A stretch of 64,000 nt of DNA from an uncultured Alphaproteobacteria bacterium. GTDB taxonomy: Bacteria > Pseudomonadota > Alphaproteobacteria > HIMB59 > GCA-002718135. This document shows positions 28,581-38,855 of the stretch, piece after piece (position 1 is the stretch's first letter; the number at the start of each line of letters is the position of its first letter). Position numbers and translations under genes: made by a program. The stretch spans positions 1-64,000 of the forward strand of contig CACNND010000006.1 in assembly GCA_902621725.1 (NCBI GenBank). Reading direction: 5' to 3'. Under the pieces are notes generated by a model. The model saw only the letters and a program-made list of their open reading frames with translations, ran no database searches and was not told the DNA's origin.

Positions 28581-29132
28581 ATGACTATTAAATCTATTAC
28601 TGTCTATTGCTCATCTTCAGATAAATTAAGTAATAAATATTATCAAGATGCAGAAGAAATTAGCAAATTAATATCATCATTTAAAATAAATATTGTCTAC
28701 GGTGGGGCAAAAGTTGGTATTATGGGAGTGGTTGCTAAGACAGCAAAAAAATATAAAAATATAGTTACGGGAGTTATTCCAAATTTTTTATCTGAGAGAG
28801 AAATAATTTTTGAAAATATAGATGAATTAAAAATAGTGGATAATATGTCTGAAAGAAAAAAGTTACTATTTGAGTTAGGTGATGCATATTTAGCATTACC
28901 AGGAGGAACAGGTACTTTAGAAGAAATAGTAGAAGTTGTATCTTGGAAAGTAATGGGGATTCATAATAAGCCAATAATATTTTTTAATAAAAATAATTTC
29001 TGGGATAATCTATTTCAGCAATTTAAATTTTTTGAAGATGAAAATTTTTCAAATAAAAATTTACAAAACAGTTTTCACATTATAGATACGGTTGATCAAT
29101 TAAAAAATATATTAATTAAATGGCAAAAATAA
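28581..29132 (+). CDS. LOG-family phosphoribohydrolase (TIGR00730-type)
   Basis: Lysine-decarboxylase-fold enzyme; family members cleave cytokinin riboside 5'-monophosphates or other nucleotide monophosphates. The two signatures are present: [13 protein letters not shown] (about residues 40-52) and [11 protein letters not shown] (about 107-117). 183 aa. The 3' end overlaps icd by 13 nt. In bacteria outside plant association the true substrate is usually unproven; nucleotide salvage is a reasonable guess. Confidence 0.85.
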   Translation: MTIKSITVYCSSSDKLSNKYYQDAEEISKLISSFKINIVYGGAKVGIMGVVAKTAKKYKNIVTGVIPNFLSEREIIFENIDELKIVDNMSERKKLLFELGDAYLALPGGTGTLEEIVEVVSWKVMGIHNKPIIFFNKNNFWDNLFQQFKFFEDENFSNKNLQNSFHIIDTVDQLKNILIKWQK

Positions 29133-30328
29133 AAGTTAAAAACCCTGTAGTTGAAATGGATGGGGATGAAATGACCAGAATCATCTGGGAGTACATCAAA
29201 GAACAATTAATTTTGCCCTATATTGATATAGATATCAAATATTTTGATCTTGGAGTGATTAAAAGAGATGAGACAAATGATCAAATCACAATAGATGCTG
29301 CCGAGGCGGTGAAAAAATATGGTGTAGGAATAAAATGTGCAACAATTACTCCTGATGAAAATCGAGTAGAGGAATTCAAATTAAAACAAATGTGGCGTTC
29401 TCCCAATGGAACAATAAGAAATATACTGGGAGGAACAATATTTAGACAGCCAATTATATGCAAAAATGTTCCAAGAATAATTACAAACTGGAATCATCCA
29501 ATTGTAGTTGCTAGACATGCCTTTGGTGATCAATATAGAGCGACTGACACATTAATTAATAAACCAGGAACTCTTAAAATGGTTTTTGAACCTAAAGATG
29601 GATCTGAAGGATTTACAAAAGATGTATATGAATTTGAAAAACCTGGTGTGGCCCTATCAATGTATAATTTAGATAATTCAATTAAAGACTTTGCTAGAGC
29701 TTGTTTTAATTATGGACTTAACCTTGGTTGGCCAGTTTACCTTTCTACTAAAAATACTATTTTAAAAGTCTACGATGGAAGATTTAAAGATTTATTTCAG
29801 GATGTATTTGATACTGAATTTAAAAATAAGTTTAAAGAAAAAGACATAGTTTATGAGCATAGATTAATCGATGATATGGTGGCCTCAGCTTTAAAATGGG
29901 AAGGTAATTTTATTTGGGCTTGTAAAAATTATGATGGAGATGTTCAATCAGATTCTGTTGCTCAAGGATTTGGATCACTAGGTTTAATGACAAGTGTGTT
30001 AATGACCCCAGATGGTAAAACAGTAGAAGCTGAAGCAGCACATGGAACTGTTACAAGACATTATAGAAATCATCAGAAAGGTATAGAAACTTCAACTAAT
30101 CCTATTGCATCAATCTTTGCTTGGACAAGAGGTTTAAGTTTTAGAGGAGAATTTGATGGTAATAATGAATTAATAAATTTTGCAAAAAAATTAGAAGAAA
30201 CGTGTATCAAAACTGTAGAAAGTGGTGAAATGACAAAAGATCTAGCAATATTAATTAACAAAGATCAGAAATGGTTAAACACTCAAGATTTTTTAAGCGC
30301 AATAAAAAACAATTTTCAAATTAACTAA
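29120..30328 (+). CDS. icd: NADP-dependent isocitrate dehydrogenase
   Basis: Oxidatively decarboxylates isocitrate to 2-oxoglutarate in the TCA cycle. It belongs to the eukaryote-like homodimeric type: [16 protein letters not shown] at the N-terminus, [19 protein letters not shown] (substrate-binding serine), and [12 protein letters not shown] near the cofactor site. 402 aa. It starts 13 nt inside the LOG gene and ends in an 8-nt convergent overlap with alaS. Confidence 0.96.
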   Translation: MAKIKVKNPVVEMDGDEMTRIIWEYIKEQLILPYIDIDIKYFDLGVIKRDETNDQITIDAAEAVKKYGVGIKCATITPDENRVEEFKLKQMWRSPNGTIRNILGGTIFRQPIICKNVPRIITNWNHPIVVARHAFGDQYRATDTLINKPGTLKMVFEPKDGSEGFTKDVYEFEKPGVALSMYNLDNSIKDFARACFNYGLNLGWPVYLSTKNTILKVYDGRFKDLFQDVFDTEFKNKFKEKDIVYEHRLIDDMVASALKWEGNFIWACKNYDGDVQSDSVAQGFGSLGLMTSVLMTPDGKTVEAEAAHGTVTRHYRNHQKGIETSTNPIASIFAWTRGLSFRGEFDGNNELINFAKKLEETCIKTVESGEMTKDLAILINKDQKWLNTQDFLSAIKNNFQIN

Positions 30329-32993
30329 CAGAATTTAATTTATCTTCTACGTATTTTATACTTTCATTAATTTGACTAACATCTGATCCTCCTCCTTGAG
30401 CAAGATCTTTTCTACCACCCCCACCCTTGCCACCTAGAATAATCGAAATTTCTCTTATTTCTTTTGAAGCATCAAAAAGGTCTGTAATATCTTCAGTAAC
30501 TCCTAGCACTATAGATAGTTTGTTATTATTATTTGAAATTATTAACGAAACACTATTTTTGTTATATTGTTTTTTTTGCTCATCAATAAATGTTTTCAAA
30601 GATTTATTAGGGTAGTCTTCAGCAATCAAGTATATGAAATTTAATTCTTTGATTTTTTTTACAACAATATTATCAATATTTTTTGATATAGACATATTTT
30701 GTTTTAATTTTTCGTGTATCTGAATTAATTCTTTAATTAACAAACCTTTGTCTTCAGATTGATTTTTAAAATTATAATCAGCATTAATCTTTTTAATTTT
30801 ATTCTTTAAATCTTCAATTTGATTATCTTGGTTTTTATTTTTTTCTAATAAATTTCTTTCTATTTCTCTAATATATTTATCCACTGCAACATTAGATACA
30901 GCCTCTATTCTTCTTATTCCAGACGCAACACTAGATTGATTAGTTATTTTAAATTTACTTATTTCCCCTAATTTAACTACATGAGTTCCTCCGCATAATT
31001 CTTTTGAAAAGAATGATTCATTTTCTTGACCCATTGTTACTACTCTTACTTCATCGCTATATTTTTCTCCAAACAATGCCATCGCACCTTCTTCAATAGC
31101 TTTTTTTTGATCCACAATTTTAATTTCAACAATTCCATTTTTTTGAATTTGATCATTTACAATTTCTTCAATATTCATGAGTTGATCTTTTTCAATTGGA
31201 TTATTGTGACTAAAATCAAATCTAAGTTTTTCTGAATTTACAAGTGAGCCCTTCTGCGTGACATGCTTGCCCAATATTTTTCTAAGAGCAGCATGTAATA
31301 AATGAGTTGAAGAATGATTATATTTAATAAAATCTCTATTCAATGTATTAATTCTTGCTTTAATAGTATCTTCAATTTCGCATTCACCACTAATTACTTT
31401 ACCTTTGTGAAGAAAATAGTTTCCAAATATTTTTGTAGTATTCATAACTTCAAACTTAAAGCTATCATTTTCAAAAAAACCATGATCTCCCACCTGACCA
31501 CCACTTTCTCCATAAAAAGGTGTTTGATTTAATATTATAATTGCTTCTTGATCTTTTTTAATTTTATCTACTGACTTACTTTCTGATATGATTGAAATTA
31601 TTTTACAATCAGCTTCCATATCAGAATATCCTAAAAATTCTGTTGGATCTATTTTAGAAGTTATTTCAAACCAAATGCCTTCATCCTCGATGTCTCCTGT
31701 ACCTTTCCAACTTTGTCTTGCTCTTTCCTTTTGATCTAACATTTTTTGTTCAAATGTTTTTATATCGACTTCAATATTTTTACTTTTCAAATAATCTTGT
31801 GTTAAATCTAAGGGAAATCCATAGGTGTCGTATAATTTAAATGCTACTTCTCCATTAAATATATTTGTTGAGTTAGAAATTTCCTCATCTAAAATTTTAA
31901 TTCCCTTTTCAACAGTTTCCTTGAATTTAGTTTCTTCATTCATTAATGTATTAGTGATCAGATCTTTTGCTCTATCTAATTCAGGATATGAATTTTTAAT
32001 TCCATCTAAAAAAATAGGAAATAGCTTATGAAATACAGGCTCTTTATTACCTAAAGAATGAGCGTGACGCATTCCCCTTCTCATTATTCTTCGTAAGACA
32101 TATCCTCTACCTTCATTTGAAGGCATTACTCCATCGGCAATTAAAAAAGAGGAGGATTTTAAGTGATCTGCAATTACTCTGTGACTAGGATTTGTTATTG
32201 AACTTTCATCACCACATAGTTTTGTTGATTCATTTATAATTGGTTGAAATAAATCTGTTGAATAATTATCATTAGAACCATCTAGAAGAGCTGTCATTCT
32301 CTCTAATCCCATTCCAGTATCAATGGAGGGTTTTGGTAGATTTATTCTCTCAGATTTAGATATTTGCTCATATTGCATAAATACTAAATTCCATATTTCT
32401 ATAAATCTATCACCATCTTCGTTTGGAGAACCTGGAGGGCCTCCTTCGTATTTATCACCGTGATCATAAAATATTTCAGAACATGGACCGCAAGGACCAG
32501 TTTCACCCATTGACCAAAAATTATCCGAAGTACTTATTTTAATAATTTTATTTTCAGACAATCCAGCTATTTTTTTCCATAAATCAAAAGCTTCCTGATC
32601 ATCAGAATAAACAGTTACTAATAGTCTATCTTTATTTATTGCGTATTCTTTAGTAATTAGATTCCATGCTAGTTCTATTGCCAACTCTTTAAAATAATCT
32701 CCAAAAGAGAAATTTCCTAACATTTCAAAAAAAGTATGGTGTCTTGTGGTGTATCCTACATTTTCTAAATCATTGTGCTTTCCGCCTGCTCTTACACATT
32801 TCTGAGCAGTAGTTGCTCTATTATATTCTCTTATTTCTTTACCTGTAAAAATATTTTTAAATTGTACCATTCCAGAGTTAGCAAACATTAGAGTAGGATC
32901 ATTATCTGGCACTAAAGAGCTAGAATGAATAACCTCATGTCCATTTTTTTTAAAATAATTGAGAAATGTTGACCTAATCTGATTTGAATTCAT
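30321..32993 (-). CDS. alaS: Alanyl-tRNA synthetase
   Basis: Charges tRNA-Ala. The class II core begins [16 protein letters not shown]; motif 2/3 segments ([23 protein letters not shown]) are present. The editing domain has the zinc-ligand motif [11 protein letters not shown] and the CGGTHV site. The C-terminal C-Ala domain ends in the glycine-rich [16 protein letters not shown]. 890 aa, full length. It lies downstream of recA on the same strand with a terminator hairpin between them. Confidence 0.97.
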   Translation of the reverse strand: MNSNQIRSTFLNYFKKNGHEVIHSSSLVPDNDPTLMFANSGMVQFKNIFTGKEIREYNRATTAQKCVRAGGKHNDLENVGYTTRHHTFFEMLGNFSFGDYFKELAIELAWNLITKEYAINKDRLLVTVYSDDQEAFDLWKKIAGLSENKIIKISTSDNFWSMGETGPCGPCSEIFYDHGDKYEGGPPGSPNEDGDRFIEIWNLVFMQYEQISKSERINLPKPSIDTGMGLERMTALLDGSNDNYSTDLFQPIINESTKLCGDESSITNPSHRVIADHLKSSSFLIADGVMPSNEGRGYVLRRIMRRGMRHAHSLGNKEPVFHKLFPIFLDGIKNSYPELDRAKDLITNTLMNEETKFKETVEKGIKILDEEISNSTNIFNGEVAFKLYDTYGFPLDLTQDYLKSKNIEVDIKTFEQKMLDQKERARQSWKGTGDIEDEGIWFEITSKIDPTEFLGYSDMEADCKIISIISESKSVDKIKKDQEAIIILNQTPFYGESGGQVGDHGFFENDSFKFEVMNTTKIFGNYFLHKGKVISGECEIEDTIKARINTLNRDFIKYNHSSTHLLHAALRKILGKHVTQKGSLVNSEKLRFDFSHNNPIEKDQLMNIEEIVNDQIQKNGIVEIKIVDQKKAIEEGAMALFGEKYSDEVRVVTMGQENESFFSKELCGGTHVVKLGEISKFKITNQSSVASGIRRIEAVSNVAVDKYIREIERNLLEKNKNQDNQIEDLKNKIKKINADYNFKNQSEDKGLLIKELIQIHEKLKQNMSISKNIDNIVVKKIKELNFIYLIAEDYPNKSLKTFIDEQKKQYNKNSVSLIISNNNNKLSIVLGVTEDITDLFDASKEIREISIILGGKGGGGRKDLAQGGGSDVSQINESIKYVEDKLNSVS

Positions 32994-33031
32994 GAAAAGG
33001 TATTATAACTTGAAAACTCTATTGTCTAAAT

Positions 33032-33059
33032 AAAAAAGCGCCTATTTTGAAATAGGCGC
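33032..33059 (-). terminator. Rho-independent terminator of recA
   Basis: A perfect 10-bp inverted repeat (GCGCCTATTT at 33038-33047 and AAATAGGCGC at 33050-33059) is followed on the minus strand by six Ts (33037-33032). It begins about 20 nt after the recA stop. Its GC-rich base stands out strongly in this AT-rich DNA. It is the only textbook terminator I could find in the window. Confidence 0.88.
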
Positions 33060-33078
33060 CAAACAAAAATAATATTTA

Positions 33079-34191
33079 CTATTCTTTTATTTCTTCAGCT
33101 TCTTTAGCTTCTTTTTCTTTTTCTTTATTCTCTACTTTTCCTTCCATCATAGCTTTTTCAACTATTCCAGCATTTTGTAGAATTTGATTTTCAATTTCTT
33201 TAGCTATAGTTGGATTGTCGTTAAGAAAGTTTTTAACGTTTTCTCTACCTTGTCCTATTTTAGTATTTTTGTAAGCAAACCATGATCCAGATTTATCAAT
33301 AATTTCTGCTTTGACACCTAAATCAACTAATTCACCTAATTTAGATATACCCTCTCCGTACATTATATCAAATTCAACAACTTTGAATGGAGGTGCAACT
33401 TTATTTTTAACTATTTTTACTCTAGTTTGATTTCCAATGATTTCATCTTTATCTTTAATTGCCCCAATTCTTCTAATATCCATTCTTACAGAAGAATAAA
33501 ACTTTAAAGCATTACCACCTGTAGTTGTCTCAGGACTACCAAACATAACGCCAATTTTCATTCTAAGTTGATTTATGAATACAACTAGAGTGTTTGATTG
33601 AGCGATAGAGCTTGTGAGTTTTCTTAAAGCCTGACTCATCAATCTAGCTTGTAAACCAGGTAATGAATCTCCCATATCGCCTTCTAGTTCAGCTCTTGGG
33701 ACAAGTGCCGCAACTGAATCAATAATTAGCACATCAATACCTCCAGATTTAATTAAAGAATCAGCAATTTCTAGACCTTGCTCTCCTGTATCAGGCTGAG
33801 AGATTAATAATTCTTCTAAATTTACACCTAATTTCTTTGCATAGGCTGGATCTAGAGCATGCTCTGCATCTATAAATGCACAATTACCACCTTGTTTTTG
33901 TGACTCTGCAACAATATGAGTGGCTAAAGTGGTTTTACCAGAGCTCTCTGGTCCATAAATTTCAATAATTCTCCCTTTTGGAACTCCGCCAATACCGAGA
34001 GCTATATCAAGCCCTAATGAACCAGTAGGTATTGCTTCAATATCTACGTTAGTTTTAGAGCCCAATTTCATTATTGAGCCTTTTCCATAATTTTTCTCTA
34101 TTAGGCTTACTGCGGCTTCTAAAGATTTACTTCTGTTTTCTTTATCCATTGAATTTTCGTTATTTACTACTTTTAATTTAGTTTGAGACAT
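33079..34191 (-). CDS. recA: Recombinase RecA
   Basis: Strand-exchange protein and SOS co-protease. Walker [10 protein letters not shown] lies at about residues 80-88, [15 protein letters not shown] follows, and the L2/monomer region ([22 protein letters not shown]) is intact. 370 aa with an acidic/lysine-rich C-terminal tail. GGAG lies 7 nt before the ATG. The upstream region contains a GTTC-N7-GTTC element, and a strong hairpin terminator follows the gene, so recA appears to be a single-gene unit. Confidence 0.98.
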   Translation of the reverse strand: MSQTKLKVVNNENSMDKENRSKSLEAAVSLIEKNYGKGSIMKLGSKTNVDIEAIPTGSLGLDIALGIGGVPKGRIIEIYGPESSGKTTLATHIVAESQKQGGNCAFIDAEHALDPAYAKKLGVNLEELLISQPDTGEQGLEIADSLIKSGGIDVLIIDSVAALVPRAELEGDMGDSLPGLQARLMSQALRKLTSSIAQSNTLVVFINQLRMKIGVMFGSPETTTGGNALKFYSSVRMDIRRIGAIKDKDEIIGNQTRVKIVKNKVAPPFKVVEFDIMYGEGISKLGELVDLGVKAEIIDKSGSWFAYKNTKIGQGRENVKNFLNDNPTIAKEIENQILQNAGIVEKAMMEGKVENKEKEKEAKEAEEIKE

Positions 34192-34405
34192 TATATTTCT
34201 CCATTAATTTCCTATGTTTTTATTAAGATTCTTGCAAATCATGATTAGTTGTACACGTTTTGTTCTTTTTTTAAAAGTTCTATTTTTGTTCTTATTTTAA
34301 AAATCATTTAAAATATTGAAATATAATATTTTTTTTATTTTAAATATATTTTAATATTACTTGAATAAATCAAAGTATTTGATAAATCACCGGATTTTAA
34401 AAATT
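34192..34405. other. recA-dksA divergent intergenic region
   Basis: The longest gene-free stretch in the window (214 nt). Besides the GTTC-N7-GTTC element it holds the recA ribosome-binding site (34198-34202) and a TATAAT at 34322-34327 that could serve dksA, though no convincing -35 is spaced correctly. An in-frame TTG at 34361 would extend DksA by 15 residues, but the ATG at 34406 is preferred. I see no other gene here. Confidence 0.6.
34277..34291. promoter_or_regulatory. Putative LexA (SOS) box upstream of recA
   Basis: GTTCTATTTTTGTTC fits GTTC-N7-GTTC, the direct-repeat operator known for alphaproteobacterial LexA, exactly. It lies 86-100 nt upstream of the recA ATG, inside the 214-nt intergenic region shared with dksA. 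A further GTTC occurs at 34262-34265, 11 nt before the first half-site. No lexA gene is in the window. The position before recA makes chance unlikely. Confidence 0.7.
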
Positions 34406-34813
34406 ATGACTAAAATTAATAAGAATTATAAGCCAACCCAAAAAGAAAAATTTATGAACTCTAAAATGAAAGAGTATTTTAGACAAAAGCTCATAAATTG
34501 GAAAAAGGAACTTTTAAAAGAATCATCTCAAACACTTAATAATCTTCAAAATGAAAATGAAGCTAAACCCGACATAACCGATAGAGCTTCTGAAGAAATA
34601 GATAGGTCATTTGAACTTAGAACTAGAGATAGGGAAAGAAAGCTAATCAATAAAATTGATGCTGCTCTTCAAAGAATCGAGGATGGATCTTATGGATATT
34701 GTGATGAAACAGGAGATCCAATTAGTTTAAAAAGATTAGAAGCAAGACCGGTTGCAACATTGAGTTTAGAAGCTCAAGAAATGCATGAAAAAGCAGAAAA
34801 AAGAATAAGCTAA
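34406..34813 (+). CDS. dksA: DksA, RNA polymerase secondary-channel regulator
   Basis: Binds RNA polymerase and works with ppGpp in stringent control. The coiled-coil region (FRQKLINWKKELLKESS) leads into DRASEEIDRSFELRTRDRE, followed by the globular end GSYGYCDETGDPISLKRLEARP. Only one cysteine of the classical C4 zinc finger is left, as in other alphaproteobacterial DksA proteins, so it probably folds without zinc. About 135 aa from the ATG at 34406. It is divergent from recA and followed by a DUF3553 gene. Confidence 0.92.
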   Translation: MTKINKNYKPTQKEKFMNSKMKEYFRQKLINWKKELLKESSQTLNNLQNENEAKPDITDRASEEIDRSFELRTRDRERKLINKIDAALQRIEDGSYGYCDETGDPISLKRLEARPVATLSLEAQEMHEKAEKRIS

Positions 34814-34823
34814 TTTTATCTAA

Positions 34824-35021
34824 ATGTCAGATCTTTATACAGGTGATCTTACACCGGGTACTTATGTCATAAATGTCAACAAAGATAAGGAATGGGGAAT
34901 TGGTCAGGTTCAATCATGTATCAACAATATTGTTACAATAAATTTTGAAAATGTTGGAAAAAAAACTATTAACCCCAAAGAAGTTAAATTAAAAATAATT
35001 AATATAAATGCAACTAATTGA
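34824..35021 (+). CDS. DUF3553 small protein
   Basis: 65-aa protein made almost wholly of a DUF3553 (Tudor/SH3-like) domain: PGTYVINV then EWGIGQVQS and VTINFENVGKKTI. The same domain occurs at the C-terminus of some UvrD-like helicases, so nucleic-acid or protein binding is plausible, but the stand-alone form has no known role. It lies 10 nt after dksA and overlaps moaA by 14 nt. Confidence 0.75.
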   Translation: MSDLYTGDLTPGTYVINVNKDKEWGIGQVQSCINNIVTINFENVGKKTINPKEVKLKIININATN

Positions 35022-36000
35022 TCAATATTTAAGAAAAGTAAATTATCTAAGAGTATCTGTTACAGATAGATGCGATCTAAGATGTGTTTATTGTATGAAA
35101 GAAAAAATGCAATTTCTCCCACGAAAAGACATACTCACTTTAGAAGAAATTGAAAGATTATGTGACAACTTTATAGAACTCGGAGTTGAAAAAATTAGAT
35201 TAACTGGGGGTGAGCCTTTAGTAAGAAATGATATTATAAAATTAATTGAAAAACTTAATACCAAAAAAGAAAAAACAAATCTAAAGGAAATAACACTGAC
35301 AACAAATGGTACATTATTAAAAAAATATGCAAAACAACTTAAGCTAAATGGTGTTAATAGGATTAATGTTTCTCTAGATACAATTAATCCTGAAAAATAT
35401 AATAAAATAACAAGATTTGGAAATATTGAAAAAGTTTTTGATGGAATTAATGAAGCACTTGATAACAACATAAAAATTAAAATTAATACTGTAGTAATTA
35501 AAGATTTTAATGAAAATGAAATTGAAGAATTAATAAATTGGACTAGTAATAAAAAAATTGATCTTACATTTATCGAAGTAATGCCAATGGAAGAAACAGA
35601 TATATCAAGAGAATATCAGTTTATCTCATTATCTGATACTTTTTCAAAACTAGACAAAATATATAAATTTTCTAAAATTGATTATAGTACTGGAGGTCCA
35701 GCAAGATTTTATACTAGTGATTTAGTTTCTAATAAAATTGGGTTTATAAGTCCTTTAACAAATAATTTTTGTGCCTCTTGCAATAGAGTAAGAATATCGA
35801 GCACTGGTAAACTTTTCATGTGCCTTGGTCAAAATGACTTTGTTGATTTTAGAGATATAATGAGAAAAGATTATAGTGATGATTATATAAAAGAAAAAAT
35901 AAAGTTTGCTCTTAACATAAAACCAAAACAACATAATTTTATGATTGGAGAAAAGATTAATAAGTATATGAAAAGACACATGAACGTAACAGGTGGATAA
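35008..36000 (+). CDS. moaA: GTP 3',8-cyclase MoaA
   Basis: Radical-SAM enzyme for the first step of molybdenum cofactor synthesis. The N-terminal cluster motif is C22-x3-C26-x2-C29, the SAM motif is LTGGEPLVR, and the C-terminal cluster is FCASCNRVR plus the cysteine in LFMCLGQ. The C-terminal GG needed for GTP positioning is present. 330 aa. No other moa, mog or moe gene is in the window. It overlaps DUF3553 (14 nt) and nadK (1 nt, TAATG). Confidence 0.95.
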   Translation: MQLIDQYLRKVNYLRVSVTDRCDLRCVYCMKEKMQFLPRKDILTLEEIERLCDNFIELGVEKIRLTGGEPLVRNDIIKLIEKLNTKKEKTNLKEITLTTNGTLLKKYAKQLKLNGVNRINVSLDTINPEKYNKITRFGNIEKVFDGINEALDNNIKIKINTVVIKDFNENEIEELINWTSNKKIDLTFIEVMPMEETDISREYQFISLSDTFSKLDKIYKFSKIDYSTGGPARFYTSDLVSNKIGFISPLTNNFCASCNRVRISSTGKLFMCLGQNDFVDFRDIMRKDYSDDYIKEKIKFALNIKPKQHNFMIGEKINKYMKRHMNVTGG

Positions 36001-36758
36001 TGAAATTTCATTTTTTATCATCAAACAATCCTGAAGCAAAAAATACAGAAAAAAAACTAACGGAATTATTTGGACAAAATTCTGTTGAAGACGCTGACTA
36101 CATTATTCCAATTGGAGGTGATGGATTACTATTAAAATCACTTCATAATTTTAATAAACTTAACAAACCATTTTTTGGAATAAACTTTGGTTCAATTGGT
36201 TTTTTAATGAATAATCTTAGTAATGAAAATTTAAATGATATGATTACCAATGCTAAAAAATCAACTTTTAAACCATTAAAAATGACTGCAAAAAGTATTA
36301 ATAATGAAATTTTTGAAGCATATGCTTATAATGAAGTTTCTCTTATGAGACAGACTCATTTGGCATCAAAAATTAAAATTAAAATAAATAATAAAGTAAA
36401 AATGGAAGAATTGATATGTGATGGCGTTTTGTTATCTACATCAGCTGGAAGTACAGCTTATAATCTATCCGCACATGGTAGTATTCTACCTTTAGACTCA
36501 AATATACTTGCATTAACTCCAATCAGCGCCTTTAGACCAAGGAGATGGAGAGGTGCTCTGTTATCTGAAATTAGTAAAATTGATTTTGAAGTGTTAAATA
36601 ATGATGAACGTTCATCTAGCGTTACGGCAGACAATGTTGAATTTAGAGATATTAGTAGAGTTAATATTGTTTCTTCAGATGAAAATAAATGCACTGTATT
36701 GTTCGATAGTAAACACTCTATTGAAGATAAAATTTTGAATGAACAATTTAATTTTTAA
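36000..36758 (+). CDS. nadK: NAD kinase
   Basis: Phosphorylates NAD to NADP. It has the GGDG motif (IIPIGGDGLLLKSL, about residues 36-49), the FFGINFGSIGFLMN segment, and the conserved STSAGSTAYNLSAHG near the middle. 252 aa, typical of the short alphaproteobacterial form. The first base is shared with the moaA stop (TAATG). The end lies 2 nt from the convergent VOC gene. Confidence 0.94.
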   Translation: MKFHFLSSNNPEAKNTEKKLTELFGQNSVEDADYIIPIGGDGLLLKSLHNFNKLNKPFFGINFGSIGFLMNNLSNENLNDMITNAKKSTFKPLKMTAKSINNEIFEAYAYNEVSLMRQTHLASKIKIKINNKVKMEELICDGVLLSTSAGSTAYNLSAHGSILPLDSNILALTPISAFRPRRWRGALLSEISKIDFEVLNNDERSSSVTADNVEFRDISRVNIVSSDENKCTVLFDSKHSIEDKILNEQFNF

Positions 36759-36760
36759 GA

Positions 36761-37135
36761 TCAAATTTTTTTAAAAATACAAATCTTGTTGCCATCTAAA
36801 TCCCTTAAATATGCATAATAATCTTTACCATGCCTTGGCCCAGGCATTCCTTCATCTTCTGCTCCAAGACTAATTCCAATTCTATAAAATTCATTAACAG
36901 TTTTTTTAGAATTAGCTTTAAAAGTAATCATTGTACCATTTCCTATGGTTGCTTTTTTTTTGTTATGAGGTCTAATTAAGTATAATTCTATTTTGTTAGG
37001 AGTTTCTTTTTTGGCATAACCATAATAACGATTATGGGATAAAACTTTTTTAATTTTTAGAGGTTTTAAAATTTTACTATAAAATGCAGATGATTTTTTT
37101 AAATTATTTGTTCCAATAGTAATAAATGCAAACAT
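36761..37135 (-). CDS. VOC-superfamily (glyoxalase/bleomycin-resistance fold) protein
   Basis: 124-aa metal-binding-fold protein with two beta-alpha-beta-beta-beta modules. It opens FITIGTNNLKKSSAFYSKIL and ends YFAYLRDLDGNKICIF-like (DYYAYLRDLDGNKICIF), the standard VOC start and end. The substrate is unknown; similar small proteins are annotated glyoxalase or dioxygenase relatives. It sits between nadK and a tRNA gene with no informative partner. Confidence 0.8.
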   Translation of the reverse strand: MFAFITIGTNNLKKSSAFYSKILKPLKIKKVLSHNRYYGYAKKETPNKIELYLIRPHNKKKATIGNGTMITFKANSKKTVNEFYRIGISLGAEDEGMPGPRHGKDYYAYLRDLDGNKICIFKKI

Positions 37136-37146
37136 AATTTAGAGAT

Positions 37147-37231
37147 TGGTAGCCTCGGCCGGACTTGAACCGGCACTCCCAAAAGGGCAAGGATTTTAAG
37201 TCCTTTGTGTCTACCATTCCACCACGAGGCC
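37147..37231 (-). tRNA. tRNA-Leu (anticodon UAA), CCA encoded
   Basis: The minus-strand sequence starts GGCCTCG and ends CGAGGCT followed by A and CCA, forming the acceptor stem with a G-U first pair. The D region GTGGTGGAATGGTAGACAC is typical of tRNA-Leu. The anticodon arm AAGGA-CTTAAAA-TCCTT places TAA at positions 34-36. A long variable arm and the T arm GCCGG-TTCAAGT-CCGGC follow. 85 nt. It reads UUA, expected to be the dominant leucine codon here. No integrase or attachment-site duplication is visible nearby. Confidence 0.96.
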
Positions 37232-37247
37232 TAGTTTTGGACTAATA

Positions 37248-37994
37248 TCAAACTATAGAACTTTTTCCACCATTTAATTCAATCATCTTAGTTATATCAT
37301 CAACTATTGGTTGTATAGATTTCATATCCCATGATGAAACAACTATGTTAACACCACCTGTTTTAGCTGCAAGATTAAAATATGGGTAACTACCGATTGA
37401 TGCATTTGTATAATTATTTTGAATATTTTTTAAATTTTTTGCAATTTTACTTTCGTATAAATTGGTATTAATTGTTGTAACAAGTTTTGGGTTACCTTTT
37501 TTAATTTTTTTCACTAATTCCTCAAACATAACTTGCATTATTTCTGGCACACCGGGTAAAACATAAATATTTTTTACAATAAATCCTGGTGCAGCAGTCA
37601 TTGGATTTAAAATAAGCTCTGAACCAAATGGCATTTTGGCCATTCTTTGCCTACTTTCATTAAATTCACCTTTTGGATAATAATTTTCAAGAATATCAAA
37701 AGCCATTTTATTTGTTTCATATTGTAAATTAAAGGCTTCAGATATACTTTCTGAAGTTATATCATCATGAGTTGGTCCAATTCCTCCAGTAGTAAAAACA
37801 TAAGAATATTTTGAGCTATATTTTAAAACATTTTCTATTATTGTTTTTTTATCATCCTGAATAACAATAACTTCTTCTAACTTAATACCAGCTTCTAATA
37901 ATTTTTTTGCAATATAATTTGAGTTTGTATCTTGAGTTCTTCCAGAAAGTATTTCATCACCAATAACAATAACTCCTGCAGTAAAAGAACTCAT
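37248..37994 (-). CDS. CinA N-terminal-type molybdopterin-binding domain protein
   Basis: A stand-alone COG1058 (MoCF-biosynthesis fold) protein: GVIVIGDEILSGRTQDTNS at the N-terminus, FTTGGIGPTHDD (about residues 68-79) and LPGVPEIM. Full CinA has a C-terminal PncC-like deamidase domain, which is absent at 248 aa. Family members include ADP-ribose pyrophosphatases; the exact reaction here is unknown. It is divergent from map with 57 nt between them and precedes tRNA-Leu. Confidence 0.85.
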   Translation of the reverse strand: MSSFTAGVIVIGDEILSGRTQDTNSNYIAKKLLEAGIKLEEVIVIQDDKKTIIENVLKYSSKYSYVFTTGGIGPTHDDITSESISEAFNLQYETNKMAFDILENYYPKGEFNESRQRMAKMPFGSELILNPMTAAPGFIVKNIYVLPGVPEIMQVMFEELVKKIKKGNPKLVTTINTNLYESKIAKNLKNIQNNYTNASIGSYPYFNLAAKTGGVNIVVSSWDMKSIQPIVDDITKMIELNGGKSSIV

Positions 37995-38051
37995 ATGATT
38001 AATTGATATTTTCTATATATTATTTATTAATCGTAAGTAATTATTTTTTAA

Positions 38052-38846
38052 ATGAGAAACAACAATATCCCAATACATACGAAAAAAGATTTTGAGGGCA
38101 TGAGGGAGGCTGGTTCTTTAGCTGCTGATGTTCTAGATTCTTTAAGTGAAAAGATTGTTCCAGGAATAAGTACTCAAGAAATAAATGACATATGTCATGA
38201 TCAAATTATTCAAAACAAAGCAATACCAGCTCCTTTAAATTATAAAGGTTTCCCAAAATCAGTTTGTACATCTGTAAATCATGTTGTATGTCATGGAATT
38301 CCTTCTGAAAGAAAAATTCTATCTGATGGCGATATAGTAAATGTAGATGTAACAGTCATTCTAAATGGTTGGCATGGTGATAGCTCCAGAATGTTTGTTG
38401 CAGGCAAGACAAATAAAAAAAATTATGAATTTTTAAAAATAACTTATGAATCTTTATTAATTGGTATTAGTGAAGCTAAACCTGGTAAGCATATTGGTGA
38501 TATTGGAAATAAAATTCAGAAACTTGCTGAAGGAAAAGGTTATTCTGTAGTAAGAGATTTTTGTGGTCATGGAATTGGAAAAGAATTTCATACTCCACCT
38601 AGTGTTTTACACTTTGGAGAACCAGGTGAGGGACCAATGTTAGAGCCTGGAATGTTTTTAACAATTGAACCAATGATTAATTTAGGTGGGTGGCAAACAA
38701 AAATACTAAATGATGGATGGACAGCTGTAACAAAAGATAAATCTTTATCTGCTCAATTCGAGCATACAATTGGAATAACAGAAGAAGGAAATGAAATATT
38801 TACATTATCTAAAAATAATACATCTTTTCCAATAAAGGATGTATAA
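38052..38846 (+). CDS. map: Methionine aminopeptidase, type I
   Basis: Removes the initiator methionine from nascent proteins. The five metal ligands are visible: the two aspartates in VNVDVTV and GDSSRMF, H in CGHGIGKEFH, E in TIEPMI, and E in QFEHTIGIT. HHVVCHGIP-type substrate loop (NHVVCHGIP) is also present. 264 aa, no zinc-finger extension, hence type Ia. purB follows 9 nt later. Confidence 0.97.
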   Translation: MRNNNIPIHTKKDFEGMREAGSLAADVLDSLSEKIVPGISTQEINDICHDQIIQNKAIPAPLNYKGFPKSVCTSVNHVVCHGIPSERKILSDGDIVNVDVTVILNGWHGDSSRMFVAGKTNKKNYEFLKITYESLLIGISEAKPGKHIGDIGNKIQKLAEGKGYSVVRDFCGHGIGKEFHTPPSVLHFGEPGEGPMLEPGMFLTIEPMINLGGWQTKILNDGWTAVTKDKSLSAQFEHTIGITEEGNEIFTLSKNNTSFPIKDV

Positions 38847-38855
38847 GTAAATTAA

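Noticed and set aside
28774-28974. A 66-aa frame opposite the LOG-family gene
   Set aside because: Hydrophobic low-complexity shadow of a clearly conserved gene.
31026-32031. Several plus-strand reading frames opposite alaS
   Set aside because: They are rich in Phe, Ile, Asn and Ser, mirror the alaS codons, and resemble no family.
34406-34813. DksA as a degraded gene because it lacks zinc-finger cysteines
   Set aside because: Cysteine-poor DksA with the same YGYC...GDPI...RLEARP pattern is normal in Alphaproteobacteria.
37147-37231. tRNA-Leu as an integration site for a mobile element
   Set aside because: No integrase, no duplicated tRNA 3' end and no foreign genes lie on either side.
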